64,000 nucleotides of DNA from Dryomyza anilis (lineage: Eukaryota; Arthropoda; Insecta; Diptera; Dryomyzidae): assembly GCA_951804985.1 (NCBI GenBank), contig OX638130.1, forward strand, positions 123,331,593 to 123,395,592, read 5' to 3'. Of this stretch, positions 49,795-61,760 are shown in pieces (position 1 is the first letter of the stretch; the number at the start of each line of letters is the position of its first letter). A program made the translations under genes and the position numbers. The notes below the pieces were generated by a model. It had not been told where the DNA came from, made no database searches, and saw nothing but the letters and a program-made list of their open reading frames with translations.

Positions 49795-50345
49795 TTTTTT
49801 TAAACTATTTAGTGAAAAACTGAATTTTTAATGCAAAATTGAAATTTTAGTGAAAAATTGAATTTTTAGTGAAAAATTAAATTTTTAGTGAAAATTTTAA
49901 TTTTTTAGTGAAAAGTTGATTTTTTAGTAAAAAGTTGAATTTTTAGTGAAAATTTAGATTTTTATTGAAAATTGTATTTCTTAGTGAAAAATTGAATTTT
50001 TAGTGAAAAATTTAATTTTTAGTGAAAAATTTAATTTTTAGTGAAAAATTTAATTTTTAGTGAAAAATTGAATTTTTAGTGAAAAATTGAATTTTCCGTG
50101 AAAAATTTAATTTTTAGTGATAAATTGAATTTTCCGTGAAAAATATAATTTTTAGTGAAAAAGTGAATTTTCCGTGAAAAATTAAATTTTTAGTGAAAAA
50201 TTGAATTTTCCGTGAAAAATTTAATTTTTAGTGAAAAATTTAATTTTTTTTAGTGAAAAGTTGATTTTTCAGTGAAGAGGTGAATTTTTAGTGAAAATTT
50301 AAATTTATAAGAAAAATTAAATTTCTAGTGAAAATTTAAAATTTT
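49795..50345. repeat. ~20-24-bp array TTTTTAGTGAAAAATTGAA
   Basis: About 25 copies of a unit close to AATTTTTAGTGAAAAATTG are present. It is the inverse complement of the 1-378 array unit (TTTTCACTAAAAATT). A variant with TTTTCCGTGAAAAAT alternates with the standard unit at about 50090-50220, a young higher-order pattern. Confidence 0.92.
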
Positions 50346-50822
50346 GACAAAAAAAAGTTTATTTCAGTTCGAAACATGTCGAAAATGTTTTTCAAATGGG
50401 ATTTATAAAAACTCTCAAGTGGGTATCCTGAAAAGTTTTGTTTATATAATGAAATTAGTTTTGAGAAGTTGAATCATGTACCCGATAATGTGTTCTAAAT
50501 TGTACCATATAATGTGATCTGTAATGTTTCATATAATTTGCCCTATCTTGTATTATATTAGAATTCGAATTCTACCAAAATTTCTTTTTTCTACATAAAT
50601 GGGAATCCTGAAATGTTTCCATTATGTTATGAAATAATTTTCAGAAAGTCAATCATGTGGTCTGTGTAGAATGAGGAGTATTATTATGTAGACCTATATG
50701 CTATGTAGCTCTATATGCCCTATGATGTGCACTTGCAGGTGTTTTATCAAAAATACAATTCTAAAATGGGATCTTTAAGTATTCTAAAAACTTTCGATTA
50801 TATTATGAAATTGTTTTCGAGA

Positions 50823-51133
50823 ATAATAATAATAGTTTGGCGCTACAGTCCTGTATAGAACTTCGGCCGAGCTCTCTCACCATTTTGAGCTGTGCGTGTT
50901 ATATTTGTACTCAAAGTGGTGGGACCTACAGTTTATTGCCGAATCCGAACGGCGGGTGAGAGCTTTTCATAGGCAATGGTTTTACTCTCGTAGGTTTGCC
51001 ATTTACTGACGAGAGGTAGCGCGGTATAAAAAAATGTTTCTATGAAAAGATGTTGTTAGCCCCAGTCCAGGCTTGAACCGGGGACCTTTCGGCTCGCAGT
51101 CCAACGCACTAACCACAGAGCTACCGCGGCTAC
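50823..51133 (-). mobile_element. tRNA-derived SINE
   Basis: On the minus strand the head is tRNA-like: it starts GCCGCGGTAGCTCTGTGG with a Pol III A box (51113-51123) and a B box GGTTCAAGCC (51070-51079). Read as a tRNA the anticodon would be GCG, but the acceptor and anticodon stems are eroded. The body contains TAAATGGCAAACCTACGAGA and a TAAACTGTAGGTCCCACCAC to GAGAGAGCTCGGCC segment, then GTAGCGCC and a (TTA/ATT)n tail ending near 50823. Tails like this occur in SINEs and LINEs of tephritid and related flies (recalled, not checked). No clear target duplication. Confidence 0.85.
51059..51130 (-). other. tRNA-like head of the SINE (internal Pol III promoter)
   Basis: The A and B boxes are placed about 35 bases apart as in tRNAs, but the stems do not pair fully (T stem four of five, anticodon stem three of five). 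It is a promoter relic rather than a functional tRNA gene. Confidence 0.75.
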
Positions 51134-51620
51134 GACTAATTAGCCCTAATTGTTCCCGGTAATATGCCCTATATTGTTCCCTATAAAATGTGCTCTATAA
51201 CATGCCATATGATAGATATGTTATAACAGTATCAATAATTCTAAAAATATTTTTTTTATAATCGAAACTAAAAGAAATAGAATCCTGAAATTATTTTGGA
51301 GAAACTCAATCATTTCTACTATAAGGAGTGTCTGATAACGTCTCTTATAATGTTCTCTAAATTTACCCAATAATATATAATGAGGACTAAATTTGTTCGT
51401 TAAAGTGCTCTGTTAATTTCTCTATAATGTGCCCTATAATGTTTCCTATTCTGTGGCCTATATTGTGCCCTCTTATTTAATCTATAACATGTCTAATAAA
51501 TGTTTTCTGGTTACATTTTTTTAGAAACTTTGTTTTAGAAACTCAATAATGTGAAATGGTTTTATCTACCAACTATATCTGATTTATAATATACCCCACC
51601 ATGTATTTAATTACAGTTCC

Positions 51621-53460
51621 ACTCATGCAAATTGTTTCTATAAAAAGTCCTATATGAAATTTGAAGTTGAAATATAATTTATGCTAATAAATTCTTCAAA
51701 AGTAAAGATAAAATATATTGCAGAAGTATAGTTTTCATTAAAAACTCATCAAGTGCATTACATCAAAAATCACCACCACAAAAAACCGTTTATATTTGCG
51801 CTGCTCCAAAATCTAGGTCAATATCTATTATAAAAGTAACAAAATAATAAAATCAAATAAATTTTTTAATACTAAAACCTCAAATAAAATGAAGTGGCGT
51901 GTTTGAGCATCATTAGTAATGTGCGAAACAAAAATGAAAATGTAATTTTAAAAATACACTCTTTGTTACGAAAATAATATAAATAACAATACTGGATTAC
52001 AAATTGCACACATTTTTTCCAAAAAAAAACTCTGTGGTTTTCAATAATACAAAAAAAAACTTTTTATTATTATAACAAACAAAAAGAAATCCAAATAAAT
52101 ATTTCAAACAAATTAGGTAACACTGCACTTTCAAGGCTCTTTTTGACAATTTGTCTTGTCTGCGTCATAAAACCTACTACCTACTACCGCTCATTTAGTG
52201 TCCTTTTGCTGTCAAGCTGTCCGACCCTAGTTTAAAATGCCTTTTGCTAAGCCTTATCTGTTCGAATGTGCGTGTGTCTGGTGTGCTACCTGAACATTTT
52301 GGAAATTTCAAACTTGTATTTATTTTGTGCCAAATGTGTCAAAGCAAAACCTATATGCTTGACATAAATTCTAATGAACTGACAGTTGTATGGCCTAGCA
52401 AATATTTCCCCATTATTTTGTCTAAATACTAAACAAATATTGGCAAATTTTAAATGAAAAGGGAAAAATGTAATTCATTTATGTCAAGGTAAATCAAGGT
52501 AATGCCACAACAACTCTGACCACATAAAATTTTATTTGTACAATTTGAATAAATATTTTTAGTTATAAAATTTGAGGGTTTTTGAAAAAAATATTGTTGT
52601 ATATAGAATATGCAATAGATATGCTCTATAGCTTTATTATTAAAAGAGCTACTCTAATTGGCACAATTTGTATTGCACTCGTAACTCCGCCCATTTTCTA
52701 ATTTTAACTTCTTGTAATTCTTAAAGTTTATTGGCCTGTTTTGTAAATTAAATTTGCGACTAATGTAATTTTTCATTTAAATTCAATTTAGACGACATAT
52801 TCATTTCGACATATAGTCGTCTTCCAATAGGAATTTACGGTTTCTGTGAGCAAAGAAATAAATAAGTTTAAAAATAGTATTAAGAAAAAGAAGAAATGGT
52901 ATTCGCAGGTTATACGCGACATCTAGAAGAAGCCATTTTGTGCGACATTTAAAATGCGTATTCCTATTTTTTTATTCAAGACTTCGAACTCAATTCTTCG
53001 CTATGGAAAACATTTATTTCTCAAGTTTATTTTATATGTTATTGCACTGTTTTGTCTGCGGCACGAATATTCATTTTGATTTCGAAATTTATTACATATA
53101 ATTTATCAATCTTGATGTCTTTTGTTTTCAACGTTTTTCTCGGATATTCGGATGTGATGGGCTGCACACTAATTGGTGATTATGAGGCCAAATTCCAAAA
53201 CCTATTGATGTATTTTATAAACTTTGGGTTGTTGTTTTATGGGATAATTATAAATGTGCCAGCAAAATTATGGAAGTAAATAAAACAAGAACATTGGAAA
53301 ATTGAGGAAATTGGGGAGGACATTTTTGTTTTATTAGATAATTTAGAGTTAACAAAGAGATGTATACAATTTTTAGTTGTTGTTAAAATTAAATTATAAT
53401 TTTAAATATTTCAACGTTGTTGTTTTTAAATACATCAACTACATATTTTTATAAATTCAA
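51621..53460. other. Unique AT-rich stretch
   Basis: The only notable frame is at 52953-53279. Elsewhere nothing is seen. Confidence 0.5.
52953..53279 (+). CDS. Unsupported open frame, hydrophobic, possible exon remnant
   Basis: A 108-codon frame is open from after a TAA at 52950 to a TAA ending 53279. It includes FELNSSLWKTFISQVYF, then a hydrophobic half with GYSDVMGCTLIGDYEAKFQN and FGLLFYGIIINVPAKLWK. It could encode membrane segments, and a decayed chemoreceptor exon is conceivable, but no family motif is visible and AT-rich DNA yields hydrophobic frames easily. There is no good initiator. Confidence 0.15.
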   Translation, partial: NAYSYFFIQDFELNSSLWKTFISQVYFICYCTVLSAARIFILISKFITYNLSILMSFVFNVFLGYSDVMGCTLIGDYEAKFQNLLMYFINFGLLFYGIIINVPAKLWK

Positions 53461-53462
53461 TC

Positions 53463-54235
53463 TGTTAATTACAAAAACCTGTTGAATAATCAGACAATTT
53501 CTGAATCATGTGACCAATACTTCAACGAAAATGATGAGAACATGTCAAATATTATAGGACATATTAGGTTTTGGAATTTTTGAATTATTGGTAATTACAA
53601 AAACCTGTTAAATAATCAGACAATTTCTGAATCATGGTACTAATACTTGAACCAAAATGATGATAACATATCAAATATTATAGGACATATTAGGTTTTGG
53701 AATTTTTGAATTATTTGTAATTACAAAAATCTGTTGAATAATCAGACAATTTCTGAATCGTGGTACCAATACTTGTACGAAAATGATGATAACATGTCAA
53801 ATATTGTAGGACAAATTAGGTTTTGGAATTTTTGATTTATTTGTAATTACAAAAACCTGTTGAATAATCAGACAATTTCTGAATCATGGGACTAATACTT
53901 GTACGAAAATGATGAGAACGTGTCAAATATTATAGGACATATGAGGTTTTGGAATTTTTTAATTATTTGTAATTTCAAAAACCTGTTGAATAATCAGACA
54001 ATTTCTGAATCATGGGACCAAAACTTGTACGAAAATGATGATAACATGTCAAATATTATAGGACATATTAGGTTTTGGAATTTTTGAATTATTTGTAATT
54101 ACAAAAACCTGTTGAATAATCAGACAATTTCTGAATCATGGGACCAATACTTGTACGAAAATGATGAGAACATGTCAAATATTATAGGACATATGAGGTT
54201 TTGGAATTTTTTAATTATTAGTAATACTAATAATC
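53463..54235. repeat. 126-bp tandem array, six copies
   Basis: The block ACAAAAACCTGTTGAATAAT begins at about 53471, 53597, 53722, 53849, 53975 and 54101, a period of 125-127. Each unit continues with CAGACAATTTCTGAATCATG, AAAATGATGA and GGACATATTAGGTTTTGGAA. Copies are 90% or more alike, so the array is young. The period is divisible by three and one frame stays open over one and a half units, but most units carry TGA in it. Confidence 0.95.
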
Positions 54236-55659
54236 TTGAACAATAGCTTTTAGAAAATAATGTATTTAGTTTGTTTTAACTTTTTCTATTTTTTCTGTAA
54301 TGAGTTTTGTTAAAAAATAATTTTTGTACATAAAATTTAATGAAAAATATTTGTTATAAAAATACAATAAAGAGAAATACCATCAATATAAATACTATAA
54401 AACTCTATATACAAAAAGCTGATTTTAAATTGTTACAAACACTTGCTAATCACTTAAAGTTTATTAATATAAAATGTAAAATATTACTTTCTCGAAAATA
54501 TGATGGCTGATGGTTTAATAGAATTACCGCGCCAGTGGAAAAAATTATGAACTGCTTCAGACGAACGCTTTATTAATTTATTTGAATCGCGTTTTATTTT
54601 TATTTTTCCAAAAGCACACAGCGCAACAAAAATAAAAAAAAAGCGTAAAATATAAAATGAATAACGTGCTTTTGAATGCTAAATCAAATTGAGAAAAAAA
54701 AATAAAAGGAAAAAAATATCTTACAGACGCAATTCAGCCACTAAATTGCATCCCTTGGGTGCAATAATTATATTTTTACGTTTTAAATTTAAATGCTGTG
54801 TTGCTTTTATAGAACTCTATTGAAATTTTTTTTTTCTAATTTTCCACAATTTAACACGTAATATAAAATGTTTTCAAAATTAAATTGTAAATAAAAATTA
54901 AATAAACTGTTGTAAAGAAATTAAATTAAAGTTTATAGCAACTTTTAAATCTTAGAAAGTTTTATTTTATTTATTAATTTTTTATTTTGAATTTTATGTA
55001 CTGCACAGCAGACCATTCGAGGGTAATAAAAAATGAATTATGTTGAAAAGGACGATAAAAAATCACTTGGTTTGCAGCACAGCGCTTGGAAAAGACAACA
55101 ACGCAAACAACTGAAAAACAGGTAGTACTACCTAACAATAAATTGCAGTCTGATAAATGAGACAGCTTTAGTAGAAAATTTTATAATTTTTATGAAGTTT
55201 GTAGCAAATGCAAAATCGTTGCATAGATTATAAAAGGGTTTTTGAGGTCTTTCAATGAATTTATTTAAAGTTATTTTTGAAAACAGAAATGATTAAATTA
55301 CAAAACAATTATATATTTGAGATATGTTAAACTTTTTAATGTATTTATTTTAGAATAAGTTTTTTGTTGGAAAATAAAAGTTGGGAAAAAATGAACAAAT
55401 TTACGAAAATATTTTTTTACGAATCCCAAAAATAAATTTCCTCTATTACCGAAGACATGATAATGTACAGGATTATGTAGATCAAGTTATGCATTGAACA
55501 ATGATAATGTATGATAATGTATAATGTAACAGGAAATGTTTTTTATATTTATATTATACAAACGTTACGAACATATTTTGATCAGAATAAAAGCAATATT
55601 AGTTTTCACGATTTTACAAAATTAAGGAAATATGAATTATCCTCAATACAATATTAACG
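54236..55659. other. Unique AT-rich stretch
   Basis: No gene. Short ATGATAATGTA repeats near 55495-55530. Confidence 0.55.
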
Positions 55660-56690
55660 AATATAAAAAATTCTTGAAAACAGTTTACGTCTCAAAAAGG
55701 CAAAATATACATATATAAAAATATTTGCATAAAGCTAAAATAGTCAAAAACAAAATTTACGAAAATGCAAATTTACGAAAAATTCAATTTTACGAATATA
55801 AAAATTCGAAATAGTTGAAATTTCAATTGTTAAACGAAGCATTAAAAGAAAACACGGATATTTAGGTAAAATGATTAAAAATTGTACTGAATTTACGAAA
55901 TTGTGGATAATACGAAAGGAGAATTTAAAAATAATATACTAAATATACGAAATTATACGAAAAATTACAATTTGCAAACATAAAAATTCGAATTGAACAA
56001 TTTGAATTGTAAAAAAGTAAAGTTTTAACAGAAAAATACATTTTTTTATGAAAAATGATTAACAATTGCCACGACTTTACGAAATGATAAAGATTTATAA
56101 AAAGAGAATTTAAAAATATTGAAATGTTAAAATTCACAAATATTAAAATTCGAAAAAATTGTAATTTGAATTGTTAAACAAAACATTAATAGAAAAAAAT
56201 GGATATTTATGAAAAATGATTAACAATTGTCTTGAATTCACGAAATTGAGGAAAATACGAAAGGAAAATTTAAAAATAATACTAATATACGAAAAATTAG
56301 ATTTTGTAATATAAAAATTCGAATTGAACATTATAAATTGTAAAACAAAATATTAACAGTGAAATAACTTTTTTTATGAAAAATAATTAAGAATTGCCAT
56401 AAATTTGCGAAATTATAAAAATTTACGAAATCTAAAAATTTACGAAATTATATAACTTTACAAAAACAGAATTTACAAATATTGAAAATATACGAAAAGT
56501 TAAAATTCACAAATATTAAAATTCGAAAAAATTGCAAATTCGAATTGTAACAGAAATATATAAAAAAAAAATCTTGAAATGATTGTTAATGATGATTAGG
56601 AAACACCTCGAATTTACGAAATTACAAAATCTACGAGAAGAAAAATTACCAATATTGTGCTAAGACTAATTAAAAAAAAAAACACAAATT
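55660..56690. repeat. Degenerate ~200-bp array rich in ATTTACGAAA
   Basis: About five units share AATTTACGAAATTG, GAGAATTTAAAAATA, ATAAAAATTCGAATTGAACA and TTATGAAAAATGATTAACAATTG. Frequent TACGAA gives the array a distinctive look. Confidence 0.8.
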
Positions 56691-57785
56691 CAAAGGAACA
56701 TTTTGAATTTATTTTTCCATTTAGAATTCAATTTTTCAGGATAATTTCCGACATAATTTCGGCAAACACACTGATAAATGTTATATTTTGGAAATTGTAT
56801 AACAGGTTATACTATTTTGTGATAATTTAATGGCAAATTTAAGGATATATTCGCCTTTGTTCATTTGAAATATATCAAATTTGTTTCTAAACTGCCTCGA
56901 TCCTGCCAAACATTTTTACTGGGAATAGTTCGAATATATATTTAAAGACACAATAAAAATTTAAAATAGTCGAACTGATTTTTTTTTAAAATTGAAATAC
57001 ACCTACCAGAAAGTTCTAGAAATAACCACAGCACACAATAAATTTAAAACGAAATTGAAACATATTTAAAGTAAAAACACTGCACTTGATTACGATAATT
57101 TTTAAATTTGATTTGATAATGTTAATTATTCAAAATTAAACTAGAAAATTTCCAGTTTTATTTTTGAATACATAATATCTACAATGATAAAAGAAGCAGC
57201 ACTGACTTAGCAAGTCTCAGGGAAGAAAAAAATTCGGACTTAAGTTTTTGGAGTTTTATTGACTTTTTTTGGGATTTCTTTTTGGTTTTTCATAAATAAC
57301 ATAATAGGCTTTATCTGTTTTTAAAATTATTGCAATATATTATATATGAATATCCGACCGTAATTTCACAGAGTTGGATTTTCAAGTGGATCAGATATGA
57401 ATAATATTTTGGGTTTCGATTTCATTGCGAAACATCTACCTGTTATTCATATTCATATTTACAAGGTTTCGGGCTAAAGTTTTTTTTTTTGTAATAAAAT
57501 TGTATTTCAAATATTAAGCACAGTTTTAGCCACTTTTTAGAATGAAAAGTTTGAGATTTTTCAAAAAACGGTTTATAAAAAAATGCAATTTTCTTTTATT
57601 GTCATGGAGAATTTGTGTATAATAAAAATGAATAAAAAGAAACACTAAAATTGCATTAAAATAGTAGTTTTTAAAAAGTAGAAAAGTAATTTGCATTCTA
57701 CAAGTTATATTCTAAATTTTCAATTGATTTTTTGTTTGCATTTAACATTATTAAATATAATTAAAATGAGACAAAAAAAAAATAT
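56691..57785. other. Unique AT-rich stretch
   Basis: Nothing recognised. Confidence 0.55.
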
Positions 57786-58730
57786 TTTCATAAATTTCAT
57801 AAATTTCATAAATTTCAAAAATTTTAAAAATTTCATAAATTTCATAAATTTCATAAATTTCATAAATTTCATATATTTCACAAATTTCATAAATTTCGTA
57901 AATTTCATAAATTTTATAAATTTCATCAATTTCATAAATTTCATAAATTTCATAAATTTCATAAATTTCATAAATTTCATAAATTTCATAAATTTCATAA
58001 ATTTCATAAATTTCATAAATTACATAAATTTCATAAATTTCATAAATTTCATAAATTTCATAAATTTCATAAATTTCATAAATTTCATAAATTTCATAAA
58101 TTTCATAAATTTCATAAATTTCATAAATTTCATAAATTTCATAAATTTCATAAATTTCATAAATTTCATAAATTTCATAAATTTCATAAATTACATAAAT
58201 TTCATAAATTTCATAAATTTCATAAATTTCATAAATTTCATAAATTTCATAAATTTCATAAATTTCATAAATTTCATAAATTTCATAAATTTCATAAATT
58301 TCATAAATTTCATAAATTTTATAAATTTCATAAATTTCATAAATTTCATAAATTTCATAAATTTCATAAATTTCATAAATTTCATAAATTTCATAAATTT
58401 CATAAATTTTATAAATTTCATAAATTTCATAAATTTCATAAATTTCATAAATTTCATAAATTTCATAAATTTCATAAATTTCATATATTTCATAAATTTC
58501 ATAAATTTCATAAATTTCATAAATTTCATAAATTTCATAAATTTCATAAATTTTATAAATTTTATAAATTTCATAAATTTCATAAATTTCATAAATTTTA
58601 TAAATTTCATAAATTTCATAAATTTCATAAATTTCATAAATTTCATAAATTTCATAAATTTCATAAATTTTATAAATTTTATAAATTTTATAAATTTCAT
58701 AAATTTCATAAATTTTATAAATTTCTTTAC
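57786..58730. repeat. Near-perfect 9-bp array (TTCATAAAT)n
   Basis: About 105 head-to-tail copies of TTCATAAAT. Variants TTTATAAAT cluster towards the right end, with a few TACATAAAT, TTCAAAAAT and TTCATATAT. As nine is a multiple of three and the unit lacks in-frame stops, open frames of 338-350 codons (INF, EIY and MKF repeats) run through it on both strands; none is a gene. Confidence 0.97.
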
Positions 58731-60449
58731 ATATTTTATATAAATATTCACCACTTTTACAACGCATTAATTTAAATCCACTTTAAACGCTGCTCTACGC
58801 CTAAAAGTAGGCTATACACAAAATGAATTCAGATTAGCTGCAAACAAAAGCTGAATTTAGCTGCATTGCTTAGCACAAAATTGCACAATTTATGCTAGAA
58901 ATTAAAATGAAAAAAAAAAATAAAAAACAAAAAAGTACAAAATATGGATCAAGTTGTGTCGCCGACGCGAAGACAGCGCGCACCAAAACCCATGAAAAGC
59001 GCGCCGTGCATTCAGAGAGCAGGGCGCTGCCGGAAAAACACTTGAGCAGTCAAGTGGCTGTGGTTCCCAACAACAAGAACAATACCACCTACAACAACGA
59101 CAATAACTCAAGTGCGCACCGCATGCAAAAATTAAGCAGCGTAAATTTTTCGCACAAAAGAAAAATTATACAAAAAAAAAAAACAAAAAAATTCTTCAAC
59201 ATTTAATGCAACAAAATTCAAAATTCAAGTGTGGCCACTTAAATAAAATTCTAATGAAAACTAATACCTCCTGTCCAGCTGTGCGTTAATGGCAAATGTT
59301 TTTACCTGCGAAAATGCAAAATAAAAACACGGAAAAACCCGGAAAACATGTCAAAGCGAAAAAAATATAAAACTTGCTTAACACTTAAGCTAAACATTAG
59401 TGGCAACATCCTTAGAATAACCACAACAACAACAAAAACAAGAAGACGATGAAATAAGAAAATTAATAGGACATACTACAACAACAAGCAAAAAGTTAAA
59501 CAGTTGTTGCAGTTCACAGCATCCACTTCATTCTACGTTGACTCAGAACGACGGTATGCCTTCCTATAAGAAGTCTGTTTTTTGCATTTTTTTTTTTATT
59601 TTTAGTTTTCGCAGTGTATCGCATATGAATCTCAAAGGTTTTTGTTGCTGTTTTGGCGCCTTTACCTGTATCTTGTAAATATGGTTTTTTTTGTATACAT
59701 CCTCATTCTCATTTTCATCCTACTATTTTTGTTTTTAATTTGTTTGTTTATTTGCCGCTTTAAACAGTGAGTCTTTTATTATTTTTCATTATTTTTTTTT
59801 TTATTTTTATTTTATGTTTTTGCTGCTACTGCTGCTCTCATCATAAATCAACTCAAGTGCCTTCTTTTTTTTACTATTTTTTCTGCTTTATACCTTTTTT
59901 GTGTGCTGTGTGCGGTATGGCCTCAACCCAGGCATTGCTTTCTAAACATCCGACAAGGTGTGAAAACTGTCAACAGTTTTTTCTACCTTTCTTCGTTTTT
60001 ATTTTTTTTTTTGTTTTGTCGTCAATTTTGCACTTTTTGCATATGATTTTTTATTGTAGCAAAATTTATTAAAACAGCACTGTTTTATTATTCATTTATT
60101 TTTTACTTTTCAGAATAAAGCATAAAAAACACTTCATAAAAAAATATATTATGCAGTATATGTTTTCATAAAGTGTTTTTTCTGTTTTAAATTTTTTTGC
60201 AAATTTAATTTTTAATGCCAATCTACTCAGCATATGTTCATCAGTTCACTTTGTTTTTATTTATTTATATTTTTGTTTGGTACACAGATCCTCATATTCA
60301 TTATTGCCACTCAAGACAGGTAGTTTCTGGCTGCGGCAACATGCAACACATCTGTGCCAACAGATGTTCTCAAAGGTAATTTGAAGATTTTCACGAAATC
60401 TGTACTTCCGCCTAATTTTAGGTATTCATAAATTTCACATATCGACAAT
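58731..60449. other. Unique stretch with GC-richer patch
   Basis: A 104-codon plus frame (58892-59206) spans a GC-richer patch at 58950-59120, and the opposite strand is also open. A weaker recursive-splice-like site lies at 59305/59306. At 60320-60379 a plus acceptor (CTCAAGACAG) and donor (AAAG|GTAATT) bound 59 bases open in two frames. None is firm. Confidence 0.4.
59290..59330 (-). promoter_or_regulatory. Weak recursive splice-like site, minus strand
   Basis: On the minus strand TTTTATTTTGCATTTTCGCAG is followed directly by GTAAAAACAT (junction 59306|59305). The acceptor half is good, the donor half (GTAAAA) only moderate. Confidence 0.25.
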
Positions 60450-61760
60450 CTATTATTTTGAAAATAAATATTTGCATTTGGTTCATCAATTACTATAGAA
60501 ATAATTCTAGAAAACCTAAACTAATTTCTAGAAAATTCCCATTTAAATTTGTTAAAAAAATGGTTAAAAAATTAATGACTTCAAAATCATTATATTCTGC
60601 AAACCCGCACTAATTTCAAGAGAAGACTAAACAATTATAGTTGAAAAATTGGTTCGAAACACCGTTCAAAAACTAAATTTATAAAACACTTGCTGATTTG
60701 AACCGTATTACATCCCGCAAACCCGAAGTTATTTCATTAGACAACTTTTCCAATCTAAGAGTTTAAAAACGTGTACAAAACATGATTCAAAAAATAAATT
60801 ATTGAAACACTGAATGATTTAGAAAAACATTATAATCAGAAAATCTGTATTTATTCCAAGATTAAATTTATTAAACCCTAAGTATTTCAAAAATTCTTTT
60901 GTCTAAGAACGGTATCCTTAAAACACAAAGTGTTTCAGAAAGACACTTATTTCAATATGACACTTTTTCCAACTACAGTAATTCAAACTTGTACTAAATA
61001 TTACCAACAGAAATTAATTATTAAAACATAGAATGAATTAGAAATCTTTATAATCAGAAAAATCAAACTTATTTCAATAGAAAAATTATTCAAAGCAGAG
61101 TTCTTTAAGAAATTGAATAAAACTTTGTCCAAAAAAATAAATGTTTGAGCCACTGAATCATTTAAGAAACATTATAATCAAGAAATCCGTACTTATTTCA
61201 AGATTAAATTTGTTCCACTCTAAGTAGTTTAAAATAATATTCAAATCAATGTCCAAAAACGATAATTTTGAAACACTTAAAAAGCATTATATTCTGTAAA
61301 TCCGAACTTATATCAAGCGACAACTTATCGGAAACTAAAGTCTGAATCACAAGATTGCATGAACAATCAACTTTTGAATTAATTTTCAAATAATTTGAAT
61401 ATCAGTCGTGTGATTGCTCAACTTTTGTATGGAAAATTAGGAAATCTCACGATTGATATTAAAATTGTTTTGAAAATTGCTTCAAAAGTTGATTGTTTAT
61501 TCAATCGTGTGATTCAGGCTTAAATAGTTTTAAAATCTGTTCAATAACTTCTCCAAATCAAATTTATCAAACACTGAATGATTTAAAATGCAATATATTC
61601 TGTAAACTTGAACTCATTTTAAAAGAAAACTTGGTCAAACCTACATTGTTTCAAAATCTTGTTCAAAATTTAGTATAAAAGCAAATTTTTGAAATACTTA
61701 ATATTTTAAAAAGCATTATAATCAGCAAACCAGAAGGTCTTTACAGAAAATAATTTGTTT
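60450..61760. repeat. Degenerate ~118-bp tandem array
   Basis: Blocks related to CATTATAATCAGAAAATCCG then ACTTATTTCAAG recur near 60589, 60706, 60826, 61050, 61172, 61290, 61594 and 61713, mostly 112-122 bases apart. The longer gap after 61290 is due to the inserted inverted-repeat element. Confidence 0.85.
61338..61521. mobile_element. Inverted-repeat MITE nested in the 118-bp array
   Basis: Arms of about 75 bases pair: the left arm opens AAGTCTGAATCACAAGATTG and the right closes CAATCGTGTGATTCAGGCTT. Both include AACAATCAACTTTTGAA or its complement and AATATCA blocks. Flanking TAAA on both sides may be a short target duplication. There is no frame inside. Confidence 0.75.

Larger units (their letters stand above)
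50450..51620. repeat. Degenerate CCCTATAATGTG array, split by a SINE
   Basis: Diverged copies of GCCCTATAATGTG and GTTCTATAATGT lie at 50470-50560, 50690-50730, 51160-51220 and 51320-51480. Longer repeats AGAAACTCAATCATGTG and ATGGGAATCCTGAAA also recur. The SINE at 50823-51133 interrupts the array. Confidence 0.65.

Noticed and set aside
51059..51130. Functional tRNA gene
   Set aside because: Acceptor and anticodon stems mispair and the sequence runs into a SINE body and tail.
53899..54087. 62-codon frame with two similar halves
   Set aside because: It is a read through the 126-bp array; other units have TGA in the same frame.
57691..58767. Open frames of 338-350 codons (INF, EIY, MKF repeats)
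   Set aside because: They are produced by the 9-bp array and exist on both strands; no non-repeat protein part.
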